Assembly: GCF_019703515.2 (NCBI RefSeq)
Contig: NC_059346.1
Coordinates: forward strand, 52,627,501-52,691,500
DNA: 64,000 nucleotides
From: Myxocyprinus asiaticus
Lineage: Eukaryota; Chordata; Actinopteri; Cypriniformes; Catostomidae
Reading direction: 5' to 3'
Below are positions 1 to 14,100 of this stretch, in pieces. Each line of letters opens with the position of its first letter. Position 1 is the stretch's first letter. A program made the translations under genes and the position numbers. Below the pieces are notes generated by a model. That model saw nothing but the letters and a program-made list of their open reading frames with translations. It searched no databases and had not been told where the DNA came from.

Positions 1-500
1 ACAAAGATGCCTTGTGGCATATTAGACCATCACCTCAAACTCTGTCCAGAATGGACTGTGGTTCATTTCTGTTGGGATCTCTGTATGGAAAGGTGTTTTT
101 TTCCTGGTAACCAGCAACCAAAGCCAGCCACAGGCATGTTTATTTGTTTCTATGCGATTGTGTTCTTATTCTTGTGCTGTTTGTGTAATTGCTCTTTTAC
201 GATCAGGTTTCCTCTTGCAAACAACCCTTGAGACCTAATAGGCATGTATTTACAAGTATTACAGGTTTGGCTAGACAATGATTTGTTCTCTGTTAAGACT
301 TTCCCAAGTTGTACAGGTGCCATTGTTTTCCATGTTTATATCGCTCTTTATGTACCCAAGCTCCCAGGTATGGCAAGCCGATTTGACTTTCAATAATGTG
401 CATGATATGAATTATGGATATCTAAAATTCTATTTTGTCCGGTTAAAATGTTAATTTGTTATCAGCAATGTTCCATTGTGCTGCAAGTGAAAATGCTCAT
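1..500. other. unassigned sequence
   Basis: This stretch is A/T-rich with no recognisable coding exon, RNA gene or repeat family. The short open frame 7-231 has no protein-like features. Confidence 0.4.
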
Positions 501-1180
501 TTTCGATTTCTCTAATCAGGTTGAGACAAGTAAAAATGTTAATTATTGATATCAAAACTGACGTCATTACTTGCAGAATTGGAATTTTAACTAGTATAAA
601 AAAAAAAAAAATTATACCTCTAATGGAATTGTCACTATGTATTTTTTACTATGTACTTCTAGTAAAAATGATCATTTTTCATTTCTGTTACATTATAAAT
701 TCAATTGCTGATATCAGGATTGGACATAGTACAACTAGTAAAAATGCGTATTTGGTTTTCACTAGTGGCAATGTTAATGTTAATCAGATATCTGTAATGT
801 GATTGTGCCTTTTAAGAAATCTTAATTTACTCTTCAGTTCAATTGGGAATGGACATTTTTACTATTAACAATGTAATTATTGAAAAAAAATAAAAATAAT
901 ATTTTTTACTAGTAAGTAGTACATAGCTGATATAAGAAATTAGAATTTCAACTAGTAAGGAATTATAGATGTCTGTAAATCATTGTGAATTTCTACTAGA
1001 GAAAATGCAGTTACAGATATCAGTAACTGTTTTTTACTAATTGAAATTCTATTTTTGATATCAAGAATAGGCATTTTCATGAATACTGACGTCATGTTTG
1101 ATATCAAGAATTAATGTTTTCACTAGTGCAAATGTAATGACTCATTTCAAGAATTATAGATATCTGTAATCCATGTCCTG
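500..1180. repeat. degenerate repeat with ACTAGT / GATATC / TGACGTCA motifs
   Basis: Blocks like ACTAGTAAAAATG, TTGATATCA and GACGTCAT recur at irregular spacing (e.g. 521-570, 690-790, 945-1030, 1050-1165) in both orientations. This looks like an old tandem or palindromic repeat. No open reading frame is supported. Confidence 0.5.
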
Positions 1181-2640
1181 CAAGTGATTAAATATCGAAA
1201 GGGCTTGCGATTCCCATAAGTATGTCCATGCGGACTGCCCAAACAGTGTCTTGCCAGCAACTTCCTCCAAGCTCCTGAGTCACATAAATTTGTCATTCCA
1301 TTTCCACAAAAATGGAATAGTGGTTTCTTCAAGGTTTACTCTATAAAAAGCATTCCTTTTGTATTTTGTAAATACTTTTTTGTAGATTCAGTAATTACAT
1401 TTTCTAGGTGTTCTGTTTTTTTCACTGCTAAAACTAATTCTATTAGAATGTTAATGTCTGTCAGGATGGAATATGCCTCAACTTTATTGTTTTTCCAGCT
1501 ATAATAGTCATGATTAAGACCCAGATTAAATACTACTCTAATATTTGCACATTTGGAATACATATAAAGGGTGCTATGCCATTGAATGTTTCTTCTTATT
1601 CTCCAATTTTTTGCCATCACTCTAATGTGGCCAAATGTCAAACACGTGCACGAATCATGCAGAAATGGTGACAAATCAAACATAATGCTACTGTACAATA
1701 CAGTTTTGAGTAGTATATTTGCATGATAGATCTTCACCTTTGGGTTCAGATTAAAGTTGATTTTTTTTTTTTACGGTAAAGCAGAGCTTACATCAATGAA
1801 ACTACTGGTGAGTGAGCTCTTACGATTTTTGCCTTTGTTAACGTCAAAGCAATTATCCTTAGTGTTTTGTTTCCTTCTATTTATTTGAAATACTGTAATA
1901 TTATTCCAGCATTTTAATCTTTGCTTCTTTTTTTTACCATTCACCATAACTCCTACTGTCAGTGTATTAAAGTGATCGCCAGTATTTGTCTGACATTATA
2001 TTGAAATTTGTGTTATTTCATGAGACTAGATTTTCATTTTACCTTTTCTATGTCTAACTTGCACATAGTGATCAAGTAAACTTCCAGTTTGAATAAAATA
2101 GCTTGCTTGTCACCGCTTTAGCAAAGCGAGATCATTGTGAATAAATTCTTAAGGCATTCATAACTAAAGCCCATTTGTAAACTACTTAAAGTAAATGTGT
2201 TTTCAGTTGTCATTCATACGGACAATTCTCCTTCTTTGAACTCTACTGCCCTGTGCTGGACTATTTATTTCCGTGATGGAAACATTTTGTATATTGATTG
2301 CACTTTTGGCCTGTTGTATGCTTTAAAAAGAACCCCGTATATATAACAGCATAATAGTGCTGTTTCAGGTAATGAGCAGCTCAAAATTGTCTGGAATTGA
2401 TCATGAACAAGAGCAGAAAAGCAACACTGGACTTATGATTGTCAGACTATTGCATATAGTGATTCATTTCCAGCTCTGCCCAGTAAAAGAGAAAATATGA
2501 CAACACAAATAAGATAGCTTGATCTTTTTTATCATGTAGTCTTTTTTTCACCTGTCTCTGTTTCTCTGATGGACATTCAACTATAATAATGTCTGCTCAT
2601 TGTTTATATTGTACACTTGCAATAAAGGTTTTTGAGTCTT
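1181..2640 (+). other. unassigned; possible 3' end of a convergent plus-strand gene
   Basis: No exon is recognised. A plus-strand AATAAA at 2621-2626 is followed by GT-rich sequence (GGTTTTTGAGTC), as at a cleavage site. In human the gene converging on PJA2 is FER. I see no FER coding sequence, so only a 3' UTR could lie here. Confidence 0.25.
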
Positions 2641-2849
2641 TGAACTTTGCTGTCTGAAATTAATTTAAAATCAGCATGAAGCAACCCATTTTATTTTCGT
2701 TATGTGTTGCATTTACAAGGAGGTCTGTAATACCTGGAGAGAGCTAGCTTTCACATACATCTCAAAGGCAGCTGGCAAAACACACAACTAAGTTCTGGGC
2801 ATAGAAGTTTTTATGAAGCCCATTTACGCCACATGGAAAATCAGTTGTG

Positions 2850-4185
2850 CTTTGGTAGGTCATAATTATGAGATACTAATCCATATTTGAGAGAAAAAGT
2901 CAATTATTAGATTCAAAGTCATTATGAGTCACAATTATGATTATTAGTACATCAATTGAGATGAGTCAAAACTGAGATTGCTATTATGAGATATTAAGTC
3001 AACTGACATAATTATGAGATAAATCATAATTATAGTCATAATAATGAGATAGTAATTATGAAATTAAAAGTAAAATATAAGATAAGTCAAATGAGACAAA
3101 TGTACAATAAAGAGGTGTCATAATTGTGAGAAAGTCATAATGGAGTCATAATTATAAGAATATCATTATTTTGAGATAGTAAATCATAATTATGAGATTA
3201 CAACTTTGAGATTGTCATAATTATGAGATTAAGTCATAATTGTGAGTCAAATTATGAGAAAACAACTTTGAGATTGTCAATTATGAGATAGTAATCATGA
3301 GTTTAAAAGTAAAAAATATGATAGTAAATCATAATTATGATATTAAGTCAATCATAAATCAAAATTTTGATAGTAAATTAAGTCATAATTATGAGATAAG
3401 TTAAATATGAGAGTGTCAATTAAGACAAAAATGTATAATAATAAACTGTCATAATTGTGATAAGCCATGAGATAAATCAAAATTATGATAGTAAATCATA
3501 AGTATGTGATTACTAGTCATAATTATGAGAAAGTCATTATTTTGAGATACTAAATCATAACTATTAGATTTAAAGTCATAATTATGAGAAATTAAATGTT
3601 TACTATAATGATAAAAATATTAATAAAAATGAATAATTATGAGTCAAATTATGAGATAAATTATAACTATGATCTCATTTGATCTCAGTAGTTATGAGAT
3701 TAAGTCAAAAATATGATGAATTTTTAGATTAAAAGTCAATCATGAGCCCGTCAAAATTATGATAGTAAATTAAGTCATAATTTTGATAGTAAGATAGTAA
3801 GTAAATTGAGACAAAAATGTATGAGATGTCATAATTGAATAAAAAAAATCCTAATTTTGAGTCCAATTATGAGAAATCATAACTATAATAAAGTCATAAC
3901 GAGATAGTAATTGTGACATTAAAAGTAACAAATATGATAGAAATGATTAATTATGATATTAAGTCAACCATGAGAGTCAAAATTATGATGGTAAAAAGTA
4001 AAATATGAGATAGTAAGTCAATTGATACAAAATGTTTAATAATGAGATGTCATAACTGAGATACTAAGATTAGACAAAATTATAATACGTGATTATTGGT
4101 CATAATTATGAGATATTGAGAAATATGAGATATTAAATAATTATGAGATTAAGATGAATAATTATGAGACAGTAAATCCATTGAT
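2850..4185. repeat. long array of TCATAATTATGA-type palindromic units
   Basis: About 1.3 kb is built almost only from variants of TCATAATTATGAGAT, GATAGTAA and AAGTCA. The core TCATAATTATGA is a perfect 12-bp palindrome. Spacing is irregular and units are degenerate, so it is closer to a minisatellite than a simple microsatellite. Confidence 0.75.
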
Positions 4186-4978
4186 ACAGTATGCCCTGCC
4201 ACCTCTAAATAACATGACACTGAATACACGGCAATTGCCGTTGCAATAAACGGCACAAAGCCATCTCATATTTATAGTCGTGCACCATCATATTTTCCAT
4301 TTCAGACTGTCAGCTTTTTGGAAATTGTATTGCTCCCGAAGGTGCTTTTGTGAAAACTACCTATTCAGCGGCCATCATTTCAATGATTTATACAAATATG
4401 TTTATGAACTGCAGTGAAATATATTGCACAGCCATTATCATTTATTTTCCAGCTATGTTTGCTTAAATCAAAAAGTTATCATGCACCTCAGGCAACCGAA
4501 TTCCCTTTGAATGGATATCTGAATCATAACCGAGAGAGTTCAGGGTAGCAACCTCCTTGGGAAGCTGCATTATCACAGCACTCATAATGATTTGAATTGA
4601 TAAAAGTGATGCTTATTAACACCAAGTGTGAGCTTTTATTGAGCGACTGCGTTTGGAAATTATACTTTACATGAATTGAGAAACGTTAAATACATGTCTT
4701 TATGTTTAGCCTGGATGTACAAAAACAGATTTAAAATTGAAACAGGAATAAATATGGTTACTATGAATATGTATTCATATTTTCTCAGAAAATACATTTA
4801 CGTTTGCAGCGTTTGGGCCATGAATTGCAGCACAAATCACTAGGTTAAATGGAATCTGAAAACCATTTCTGGCCTGTCGCTTGACAGCAAGGAAATATCA
4901 GATGAAAAATATTTTGGTGGAACTGTGATTACTTTAATATTTCTCTGCAGGAAGTTTTGATTGATGTGTGCTCGGAGA
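4185..4978 (-). other. pja2: likely pja2 3' untranslated region
   Basis: This is mostly unique A/T-rich sequence following the pja2 stop on the minus strand. Minus-strand AATAAA hexamers lie at 4640-4635 and 4446-4441 and are candidate polyadenylation signals. The region ends where the long palindromic repeat array begins. The transcript end is not proven. Confidence 0.45.
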
Positions 4979-5098
4979 TCAGCATGTTCCTCCAGATGCA
5001 CTGTGAGTGGACGCTGACGTGTCTTGTTCAGAACTTAAAGACAGGGGTTCGGTCTCTGCTGAGGTCAGAACATGCCGACACACTGGACATGTCGCAGA
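4979..5098 (-). CDS. pja2: pja2 coding exon 8 (last two RING cysteines, stop)
   Basis: The acceptor ttttttccccag ends at 5099. The exon encodes [13 protein letters not shown], supplying the final C-P-V-C zinc ligands, then a Ser/Thr-rich tail ending SASGGTC and TGA (4981-4979). The RING is therefore divided between two exons by a ~1.0 kb intron. Confidence 0.93.
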   Translation of the reverse strand, partial: SATCPVCRHVLTSAETEPLSLSSEQDTSASTHSASGGTC

Positions 5099-8000
5099 CT
5101 GGGGAAAAAAAAACATCAAATCATGAAAACCATCTTTGATTTGTTTAATTCTTTTTATAAAATAATGTTGTCAGAAAGGTCTGATTTGCATTCTTTTCTG
5201 TCAGTATTTACTCACCCTCATGATGTATGACCTTTTTTAGATTGCAAAAGAAGATTTTATGCAGGGTCCATTTTTTTCCACTCCACAAGTTTTAATGTTA
5301 AAGGAGCAATATGTAACATTGACATCAAGTGTTTAAAATGGGTACTGCAGTCCAAATTCTAAATACTGGAGAGAGTTGTCTTTCCTGCACCCTCCTCCCC
5401 AGACTGGAAGATCACATGGGTTGCCAGGTTGAGGACACGCAACAGGAATGAGCAAACTGACAATGGCAAGCGACAAGCCTTACACTGTAAGTTGATCAGC
5501 TAATATATACGTTTGCAATGTTTTTATTGTTCGCAAATTATAAACCAGCTCATGTGGATTTTTTATAACTCTGTCAATGTTAGCTAGATGTATTGCTGGC
5601 TTCCATGGGTGCAGCGTGCTGTGTTTGCCCGCTAACTTGTCTCAAATATGGCAACCCGGGGTGTCGAAATACTGTTGGGAAATGGGCAGTGGGCGGGATC
5701 ACAAACACAAACAGAAATTCCGGCCCTGAACTGACATTTCAAAGTAGAATACTGGCTGTAGCATTGTTTTCGGAGAAGCCAGTATTTCAACTTAGCATGT
5801 TTCCTAAATCTCTGATAAAATATTATGATCATTTTATTCTTTAGTACAGTAAATATATTACATATTGCACCTTTAAGTTGCAATCAACTTCCACTGTATA
5901 ATGCATTAAAATAAATCTCCTTTTGTGTTCCACGGAAGAAAGAAAGTCATATGGTTTTGGAACGAAATTTGGGTGAGAAAATGACAGAACTGCCATTTCT
6001 GGGTGAACAATCCCTTTACATTTCTGCTTTATTAACTTCTTTCAGAATATTAACAGTTATATGTGATTATGAAATTGTGTTCCACATTTTTCCTCTCACT
6101 TTTACAAGCTCCCAAGAAAAACAGACACAAATACCTTCCTGAGCCAGAGAGTGACACAGAGTTTATGGAACATGTGGTGGCACGGCAGCAGGGTGGCAAT
6201 CTCATCGTTGACATATTCACTGCAGCAGATGGTACAGCACTGCTCCTGCTCTGCAAAACCAAACAGAGTTCATGTAAAAGACCCAACTCTGAGCTCTCCG
6301 TCATATTATAAAACATACAAGACCAAAGCAAATATTCAAACGTGTCTCGATCCAGTCACGCACACATCAAATTATTCATTTCAGTCATTAGAGTTGAAAC
6401 TGAGGCCATTTTATGCTTTCCGTGGCAGGTTTATAGTCTCAAATGCACTCATGCAATAAAGTTGAAGTAGGACATTAGTGTGCTTGCTTGCTCTCCCTGT
6501 CACTCAATCTGTGCCTGCATGGTGTTGCTTTTTGTGCGAAACATATCTCTCATCTGGTCTTCGTATAGCTCTGAAGAGAATGAGTACACAAAGCTTTTCT
6601 GTATAACAAGTCAATTTCTTCAATTTTCCATCTGCAAAATACTTCACATGGGCAGCAGTGAGAAACAAGCAAGCAAATTGTGTGCAATTATGTAACCACA
6701 CAGCCATAATCATAATACTTCCATAAAAGCTGTAATGCTGCTCGTCTATAATATCGCAGATAAAAGCAGAAAAGCACATAAAATCAGACTGTTGGGGCAC
6801 TACACTTGTTATAGTAAAGGGTATGTGTGTACAGTTGCTATACCACATAATTCTCTCATCATTTACTCACCCTCATGTCATCCCAAATGTGTATGACTTT
6901 CTTTCTTCAGCAGAGCACAAATGAAGATTTTTAGAAGAATATTTCAGCTCTGTAGGTCAATACAATGCAAGTGAATTGTGATCAGACCTTTGAAGATCAA
7001 AAAATGTACATAAAGGTAGCATAAAAGTAATCCATAAGACTTCAGTGGTTAAACCCATGTCTTCAGAAGTGATATGATAAGTACGTGTGAAAGAAACAGG
7101 ACAATTTTTTGTTATATTAAGTCATTTTTTACTATAAAACTTCACTTTCATTCTTTTTTTGCTTTTGTCAATTCGCATTCTTCGTGCATATCGCCACCGA
7201 CTGGGCAGGAAAGAGAATTTATAGTAAAAAAATGACTTAAATATTGATCCGCTTCTCACCCACACCTATCATTTAGCTTCTGAAGACATTAAACCACTGG
7301 AGTCATTTGGATTACTTTTATGCTGCCTTTGTGCTTTTTGGACCTTCAAAGTTCTGGTCACACATATTCTTCTAAAAATCTTCGTTTGCGTTCAGCAGAA
7401 GAAAGTCGCATGATTTTCTTTATGCAAAATATACATTTAATTTTATTCTTCTTTTGTTTTGTTTTTTTGTATTGATTTAGGGATAAATATGACCTGGACA
7501 TTTTCTTGACAGATGTATATATCAAGAGTTCCCAAATATTTCTGTCAACTGAACCCCTATAATCGAAATTATTTACTTGGATTGAATACCCCATTACATT
7601 TCATAAATATAAATCAACATATAAATAACAATAAAACATATCCTACATACAAAAGTCCTATTTATGTTAGAAATGAATTTAAACCTAAAGAAATGTGTAT
7701 ACTCAGGGCATTTATTACTTATATTTTTAAATAATTTCATTAGAATATTTTAAAATGCATGCTCTATACTTGGAAGCACATGTAACTTAACCTGTCCTCA
7801 GCAAGAGGTCACAATGTTAAACTGCCAAACAAAGTATTTAAAAATGCAACAAATTCATAAATATAAATATAAAATAAAAGGTTGGGATCTGTAAGATATC
7901 ACTCAATACATAAAGAAAAATGTAATTATTTTTTCCATAAGAAACTGCCTATCAAATTTGTGTCCTCACTCTGCGTCAACTCTGCCAGATTGTTTTAAAA

Positions 8001-9775
8001 TCCTGAATAATTCAGGCAATGCCATGGTCAGCTATAACTCCGAGTACCCCTTTTCCACTTCCTGCTCATGGTGGATGCAACAGTAGGACACATGGTCTGG
8101 TAATTTGTATATATTTCAAACAAACAATGTTTAATGTATCTGCGGTCACAGCTTCAACGTGTCAACACCATCATCCCCCCTTGTCATCATTTCTGTTAAG
8201 GCTTGTGAAATAATTTTGGCATTTTAGTTTAGATTATAGAGGCATCATAAATTAAGGGAAAAAAACCCAAAATGGCTCCACTGTACAACACATGGTTAAG
8301 ATGAAAAAAAAAAAATAATAATTTTGTCAACTCTGTCAGAATTTTCAGAATAGTGTGAAAACAGAAAAATAAATTTTGGAACGTATTTTATTACTTAACT
8401 CCTTTACTGAACACCGTCATCACATAATTAAAGACTTTACACTCTTGTTGGCCAGATCAAATTAAAATAACGTGCTTTTAGTGTGTCTGATGGAGTTGAC
8501 AGTAAATGCAAGTTATAAAGTGAATAAATGTCAATTTTCAGAAAAAAGTGTTTTTATAAAAACCAGTTCCCTTACATGGTTCGTTAGCTGAGACCTTTGT
8601 ATACAAATATATCCATTTCAAATTAATTTATTATTAAAAAAGAAAAATTCAGATTTAAAACATGTTTTGTCCCTTATCTCAAGAATCACTGAAATACTAT
8701 AAATATTATAGAAATAATATAAATATAAATTAATTTAAAAGAATACATTTAATTACTCCATTTTTTTAAATAAATCTTATTATTGTCAAGAACACTGTAG
8801 CAAAATGGCATTCTCGTACGACAAAAGCACGCCAAAAGCTTCTGATTGGCTAAACAAATAATCTATCCACTGTATAAAAGCAATAAGACACTCAAAGTCA
8901 TGCTAGATGCAGGTACTTTGCCACGCATCGTGCCAAACAACGCATTTAGCCTTCGACTCTATTGCCAATATAGTATGTCTTCTTGTACCTTATTGCTTAA
9001 ACACTATACAGTACTATACTTTAGTGTTTATAGCTTCAAGTAATGGCAGTAGTACCAGTGTTGTCGACCTGCACTGTGATCTGGGGTAGGCAGCTGATGA
9101 TCTGTTCGGTGGCGGGGGGTTGGGCCTGCTCCACATCTATAGCTAAAGACTCCAGATGAGCCAGTGCTGCCTGCAACACAACAAAACACATTAGCATATT
9201 TCATTTCCCCTAGATAAGACAGAACCAAGTTAATTATACATTAAGCCTAACATTTCAACTGACTTCTCTCATTGGCTGAAATCAATGGAAGTATGTTGGG
9301 TTGTCAAAGGCTTCAAAGACCAACTGAGTCCAATTTCTTAATTAGTTTATCTTAACTGGACCAAAATGTAATATTAAGGCAATCAAATAAACCAAGCCTT
9401 AAAATATAAGGCAGAATTGCAGCCAAGCTGTTTGTGCAAACACTTTAATGATAAAACAGCTTTCATCACACATTCTGAAAGACTACAATACTTTCAAGTA
9501 GGGCAAGTACAATTTTCTAAAATAAAATATATCCTTGATAGAAACACAAAAGTAAGTTTACAGAAATATACTTGATTGGACTAAACAAATTACTATTCAA
9601 CATTCAAACTATCAAGGTTGCAAGGAAATATGAAATGTTGAATGGGGTGTTTCTCTTTACCAGCCCTCCCTCGAATGGGCCAAAAATCTGGTCCACACAA
9701 GATTCTCAACAAAAACAATCTAATAGTATTTCCTGCATTGGATGCAATGTTTACACTTTTAAATCACCATTAGTT

Positions 9776-9860
<85 letters not shown>

Positions 9861-11063
9861 GCCAAAAGTTTGGAATAATGTACAGATTTTGCTCTTATGG
9901 AAAGAAATTGGTACTTTTATTTACCAAAGTGGCATTCAACTGATCATAATGTATAGTCAGGACATAAATAACATGAAAAATTAACTACTTAAACTACTTC
10001 AAAGAGTTCTTATCAAAAAATCCTCCACGTGCAGCAATGACAGCTTTGCAGATCTTTGGCATTCTAGCTGTCATTTTGTCCAGAGACTCAGGTGACATTT
10101 CACCCCACACTTCCTGTAGCACTTGCCATAGATGTGGCTGTCTTGTCGGGCACTTCTCACGCACCTTACAGTCTAGCTGATCCCACAAAAGCTCAATGGG
10201 GTTAAGATCCAAAACACTCTTTTCCAATTATCTGTTGTCCAATGTCTGTGTTTCTTTGTCCACTCTAACATTTTCTTTTTGTTTTTTGTGTTTCAAAAGT
10301 GGCTTTTTCTTTGCAACTCTTCCCATAAGGCCTGCACCCCTGAGTCTTCTCTTTACTGTTGTACATGAAACTGGTGTTGAGCGGGTAGAATTCAATGAAG
10401 CTGTCAGCTGAGGACATGTGAGGTGTCTATTTCTCAAACTAGAGACTCTGATGTACTTATCCTCTTGTTTAGTTGTACATCTGGCCTTCCACATCTCTTT
10501 CTGTCCTTGTTAGAGCCAGTTGTCCTTTGTCTTTGAAGACTGTAGTGTACACCTTTGTATGAAATCTTCAGTTTTTTAACAGTTTCAAGGACTGTATAGC
10601 CTTCATTCCTCAAAACAATGATTGACTGATGAGTTTCTAGAGAAAGTTTCTTTTTTGCCATTTTTGACCTAATATTGAGCTTAAGACATGCCAGTCTATT
10701 GCATACTGTGGTAACTCAAAAACAAACACAAAGACAATGTTAAGCTTTATTTAATGAACCAAACAGCTTTCAACAGTGTTTGATATATTGGCAAGTGATT
10801 TTCTAGTACCAAATTAGCAATTTAGCATGATTACTCAAGGATAAGGTGTTGGAGTGATGGCTGCCTGTCTAGATTTGACTTTTTTCAAATAGTGATGGTG
10901 CTGTTTTTTACATCAGTAATGTCGTGACTATACTTTGTGATCAGTTGAATGCCACTTTGGTGAATTAAAGTACCAATTTCCTTCCGAAACAGCAAAATCT
11001 GTACATTATTCCAAAATTTTTGGCCGCCAGTGTATATATACATACACACACACACACACACAC

Positions 11064-11124
<61 letters not shown>

Positions 11125-14100
11125 TTGTGCACAAGAGGACACCCTCACTAAGACACCTACCCACTCTCCCCTACATGTACAATAATCAAATTAAATCAGT
11201 GTCACAAGAGGTTCCAATTTAATTTGTCCATTGAAGGAATAGTTCAATCAAAAATGAAAATTCTCTCATCATTTACTCACCCTCATGTAGGTTCAAAAGC
11301 TCAAAAAGCACATAAAGGCAGCAAAAAAGTTATCCATAAGACTCCAGTCGTTAAATCCATGTCTTTAGCAGCAATAAGATAGGTGTGGGTGAGAAACAGA
11401 TCAATAAACAGATTAATATATTGATCTGTTTCTCACCCACAATTATCATACCGCTTCTTAAACCACTGGACTCTTATGGATTACTTTTATGCTGCCTTTA
11501 TGTGCTTTTTGAGCTTCAAAGTTTTGGACCCTGCTATCTTGCATTGTATAGACCTACAGAGCTAAAATATTCTTCTAAAAATCTTTGTTTGTGTTCAGCA
11601 GAAGAAAGAAAGTCATACACATCTGCGATGGCATGAGATTCTTGGTGACCTCCATACCTAATTTAGTTGGACTGCAGAGTGATTCAAACAGCAATATTGC
11701 AACCCTCAATATATATGGAGTTTATGCATTAGGGCAGAGGTCCTCACCTCCATAGCCTGAGCGAGACGCTCCTCTAATGCCATGTAAGTGAGGAGCTGGG
11801 AATGATCCACATATGAGATCGCTTGAGCCATGCCAAAACCCTCACCAAATTCGTCAAGAAACCTGAAAGAAAAATTAAATGAGTTAGCAGCTAATAATAA
11901 CTAATATTTTTTTGCTTCTCCAGCTGACAGAATTACAATGAGGAAACATACTGTACTGTTCTTATATTATGACTGTAAATTGTAATTTTTAAATAGTAAT
12001 TTATCACTGTTTTCATATTTCAGATATGCAATTTGTAAGGTAAATTTCACGAAAACATGTCCATATTTCACGCTCAAATCAAAAGAAAACAGTGTGTCTA
12101 GATGTTTTACTTTTGATTTTTTTTTTTTTTTTACTCCCATTAGTCTCCTTACTGCTTAATAAAAAAAATCCTTAAAAAAATAAATAGTAATAAAAAAAAC
12201 TGTATTTAAATAAGCATAAAGGCAATAAAACACATACTTGTAAATTGTAAATATATAATTTTTTTCACATTGCACAATATGTTCAAGGAATGTTCGATAC
12301 AAGTAAAGCTCAATTGACAGTATGTGTCAGATAATGCTGATTACCACGAAAAAGCCCCTCATTTATTAAAAAAAAAGAAAGAAAAAATCATGGTTACATT
12401 AAGACACTAACAATAGAAATTAAAATGTGGCTATAGTCAAAAGTATAGCCACAAAACGTAAACATAATACGTTCTACCAAGATTTTATCGTGATACAATC
12501 GCTTACCTTATCTGCGTAAATCTATATCCAATATTATGACTTTGACAGCGTATCGCCGGTAAACCCTACAATATGGTAACTGTTTTAACACCGGTTAGTC
12601 CCTAATTACATCACACTAAAACAGTGTTTGAAACAGTGTGTATTTTAATGTTTATAGACTGCCCCGAATCTTACTGAAACCACAATTATTTCTTTTTTTT
12701 TAATAAGGGACGAGTCAAAAAAAATTTTTTTGTCAATCAACATTATGCAACAAATGCTGTCGATTGGCACCATGCGGGGGTCAGACGTGTGAACGGCGAG
12801 CTCTGCACACTTTGCTAGTTTTTAATTATTTTTATGTCATAACCGGTGAGATTCGATACACCCTGCTACATAACTGTTCTAAGAAGTCAATATATCAAAG
12901 AATTCAAAATCCTCGGCTCTGGAGACATTAAAAGACACTTATGTGCTCAAGCTGATACCCCAGACAGGGCCACAGACCAGGGACTCGGTTTGGACGGTGC
13001 AGTGGGAGAAATTCAGCGGCAACTGGCGAGCATGTCTGTAATGCTGGCGAAGGTCATAGCGGACTTGGAGGATCTTGCTGTAATACGTCGATCGATCACT
13101 GCGATGGAAGGAGTTGGTTACAAGAATCGGGGACGTCGAGAAACGGATTGATTATCTGGAGTCATCGGAGAGGGAATTAGCTGCTAATCTGCTAGCGTAA
13201 GTAGATTTGGAACGCGTTTGGGAAACATTGGAAGACCTTGAGAATCATAATCGTGAAACAACATCCAAATTGATGGAATTCCTGAGCATGAGGAAGGCTG
13301 AGATATGGTGAAATTCCTAGACAAGCTCTTCCCGAGTCTGCTCGAAACAGGCCATAAGCTGGAAATCGAGCGAGCTCAGAGTCCCGGCTCGGAGATCCGC
13401 TGAGGGAGACAGGCCCCGATCAATTCTAGCCAAATTTCTCAGATTATCCGATAAAGATCTTGTGTTAAGCGAGGCGAGGAGTAAAGGAAGGCTTTCGTGG
13501 AAGAACCACAACATTTTCTTGTTTCCAGACTTTGCGAATTCGACGAGAGAAACGTGATCGATTCAAGGAATGCAAGAAACTCTTACATCAACGGAAGATA
13601 GCTTTTGTACTGATGTTTCCGGACAAATTTAGAATAGATACTAAGGATGGCCGCATAATATTTACATGCCCACAACAAGCGATGTCTTTCATAAAATCAA
13701 TGGACTGAGGAAGTCATGGTGCGTTTCTCACGTTGCTCCCAAGTGAGCTTGACTCGCTGAATATTCATTTGACTGTCCGAGGAAACTGAACGGCTTTTTT
13801 TTGTTTGTTTTTTGTGCTGGTTCCGCTAGCGGCTGGATTTTATTTTGTGGAGGAACACACCAATCTACACATTCTTTGTGTTTATTCTGCCTATTGGCTG
13901 GAGTTTGTATTATAGATTTTCTTCTGTTATTTAATTCTGTCTCACGAAATTTGTACAGAAGCAGCGGACGAGCAATCCGAGGGCAAAGTTGTCACGGGGG
14001 CTCTCGTAAGCGTACATGGACTGTTTGAGTTTAGAGGGATAGATGCCGGTTGGCGCTGTCTTACGCGGGGTTAATGCGCACATTTTTCTTTTTTCTGTTT

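Noticed and set aside
1336..1737. Minus-strand 133-codon frame
   Set aside because: No recognisable domain, no splice context and A/T-rich composition. It could be chance; not called as a gene.
2850..4185. CRISPR-like regular repeats
   Set aside because: Spacers are not unique, units are degenerate and the genome is clearly vertebrate.
4957..5139. Plus-strand 60-codon frame
   Set aside because: It is the reverse complement of the last pja2 exon, which carries CPVC and the natural stop.
6063..6459. Plus-strand open frames (e.g. one with [20 protein letters not shown]) that look protein-like
   Set aside because: They lie opposite the pja2 RING exon on the minus strand, which has correct splice sites, phase and zinc ligands. 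The plus-strand frames are shadows.
9572..9943. Frames with IYIYIY / HTHTHT runs (also 10885-11148, 40141-40557, 54338-54555)
   Set aside because: They are translated TA/CA microsatellites.
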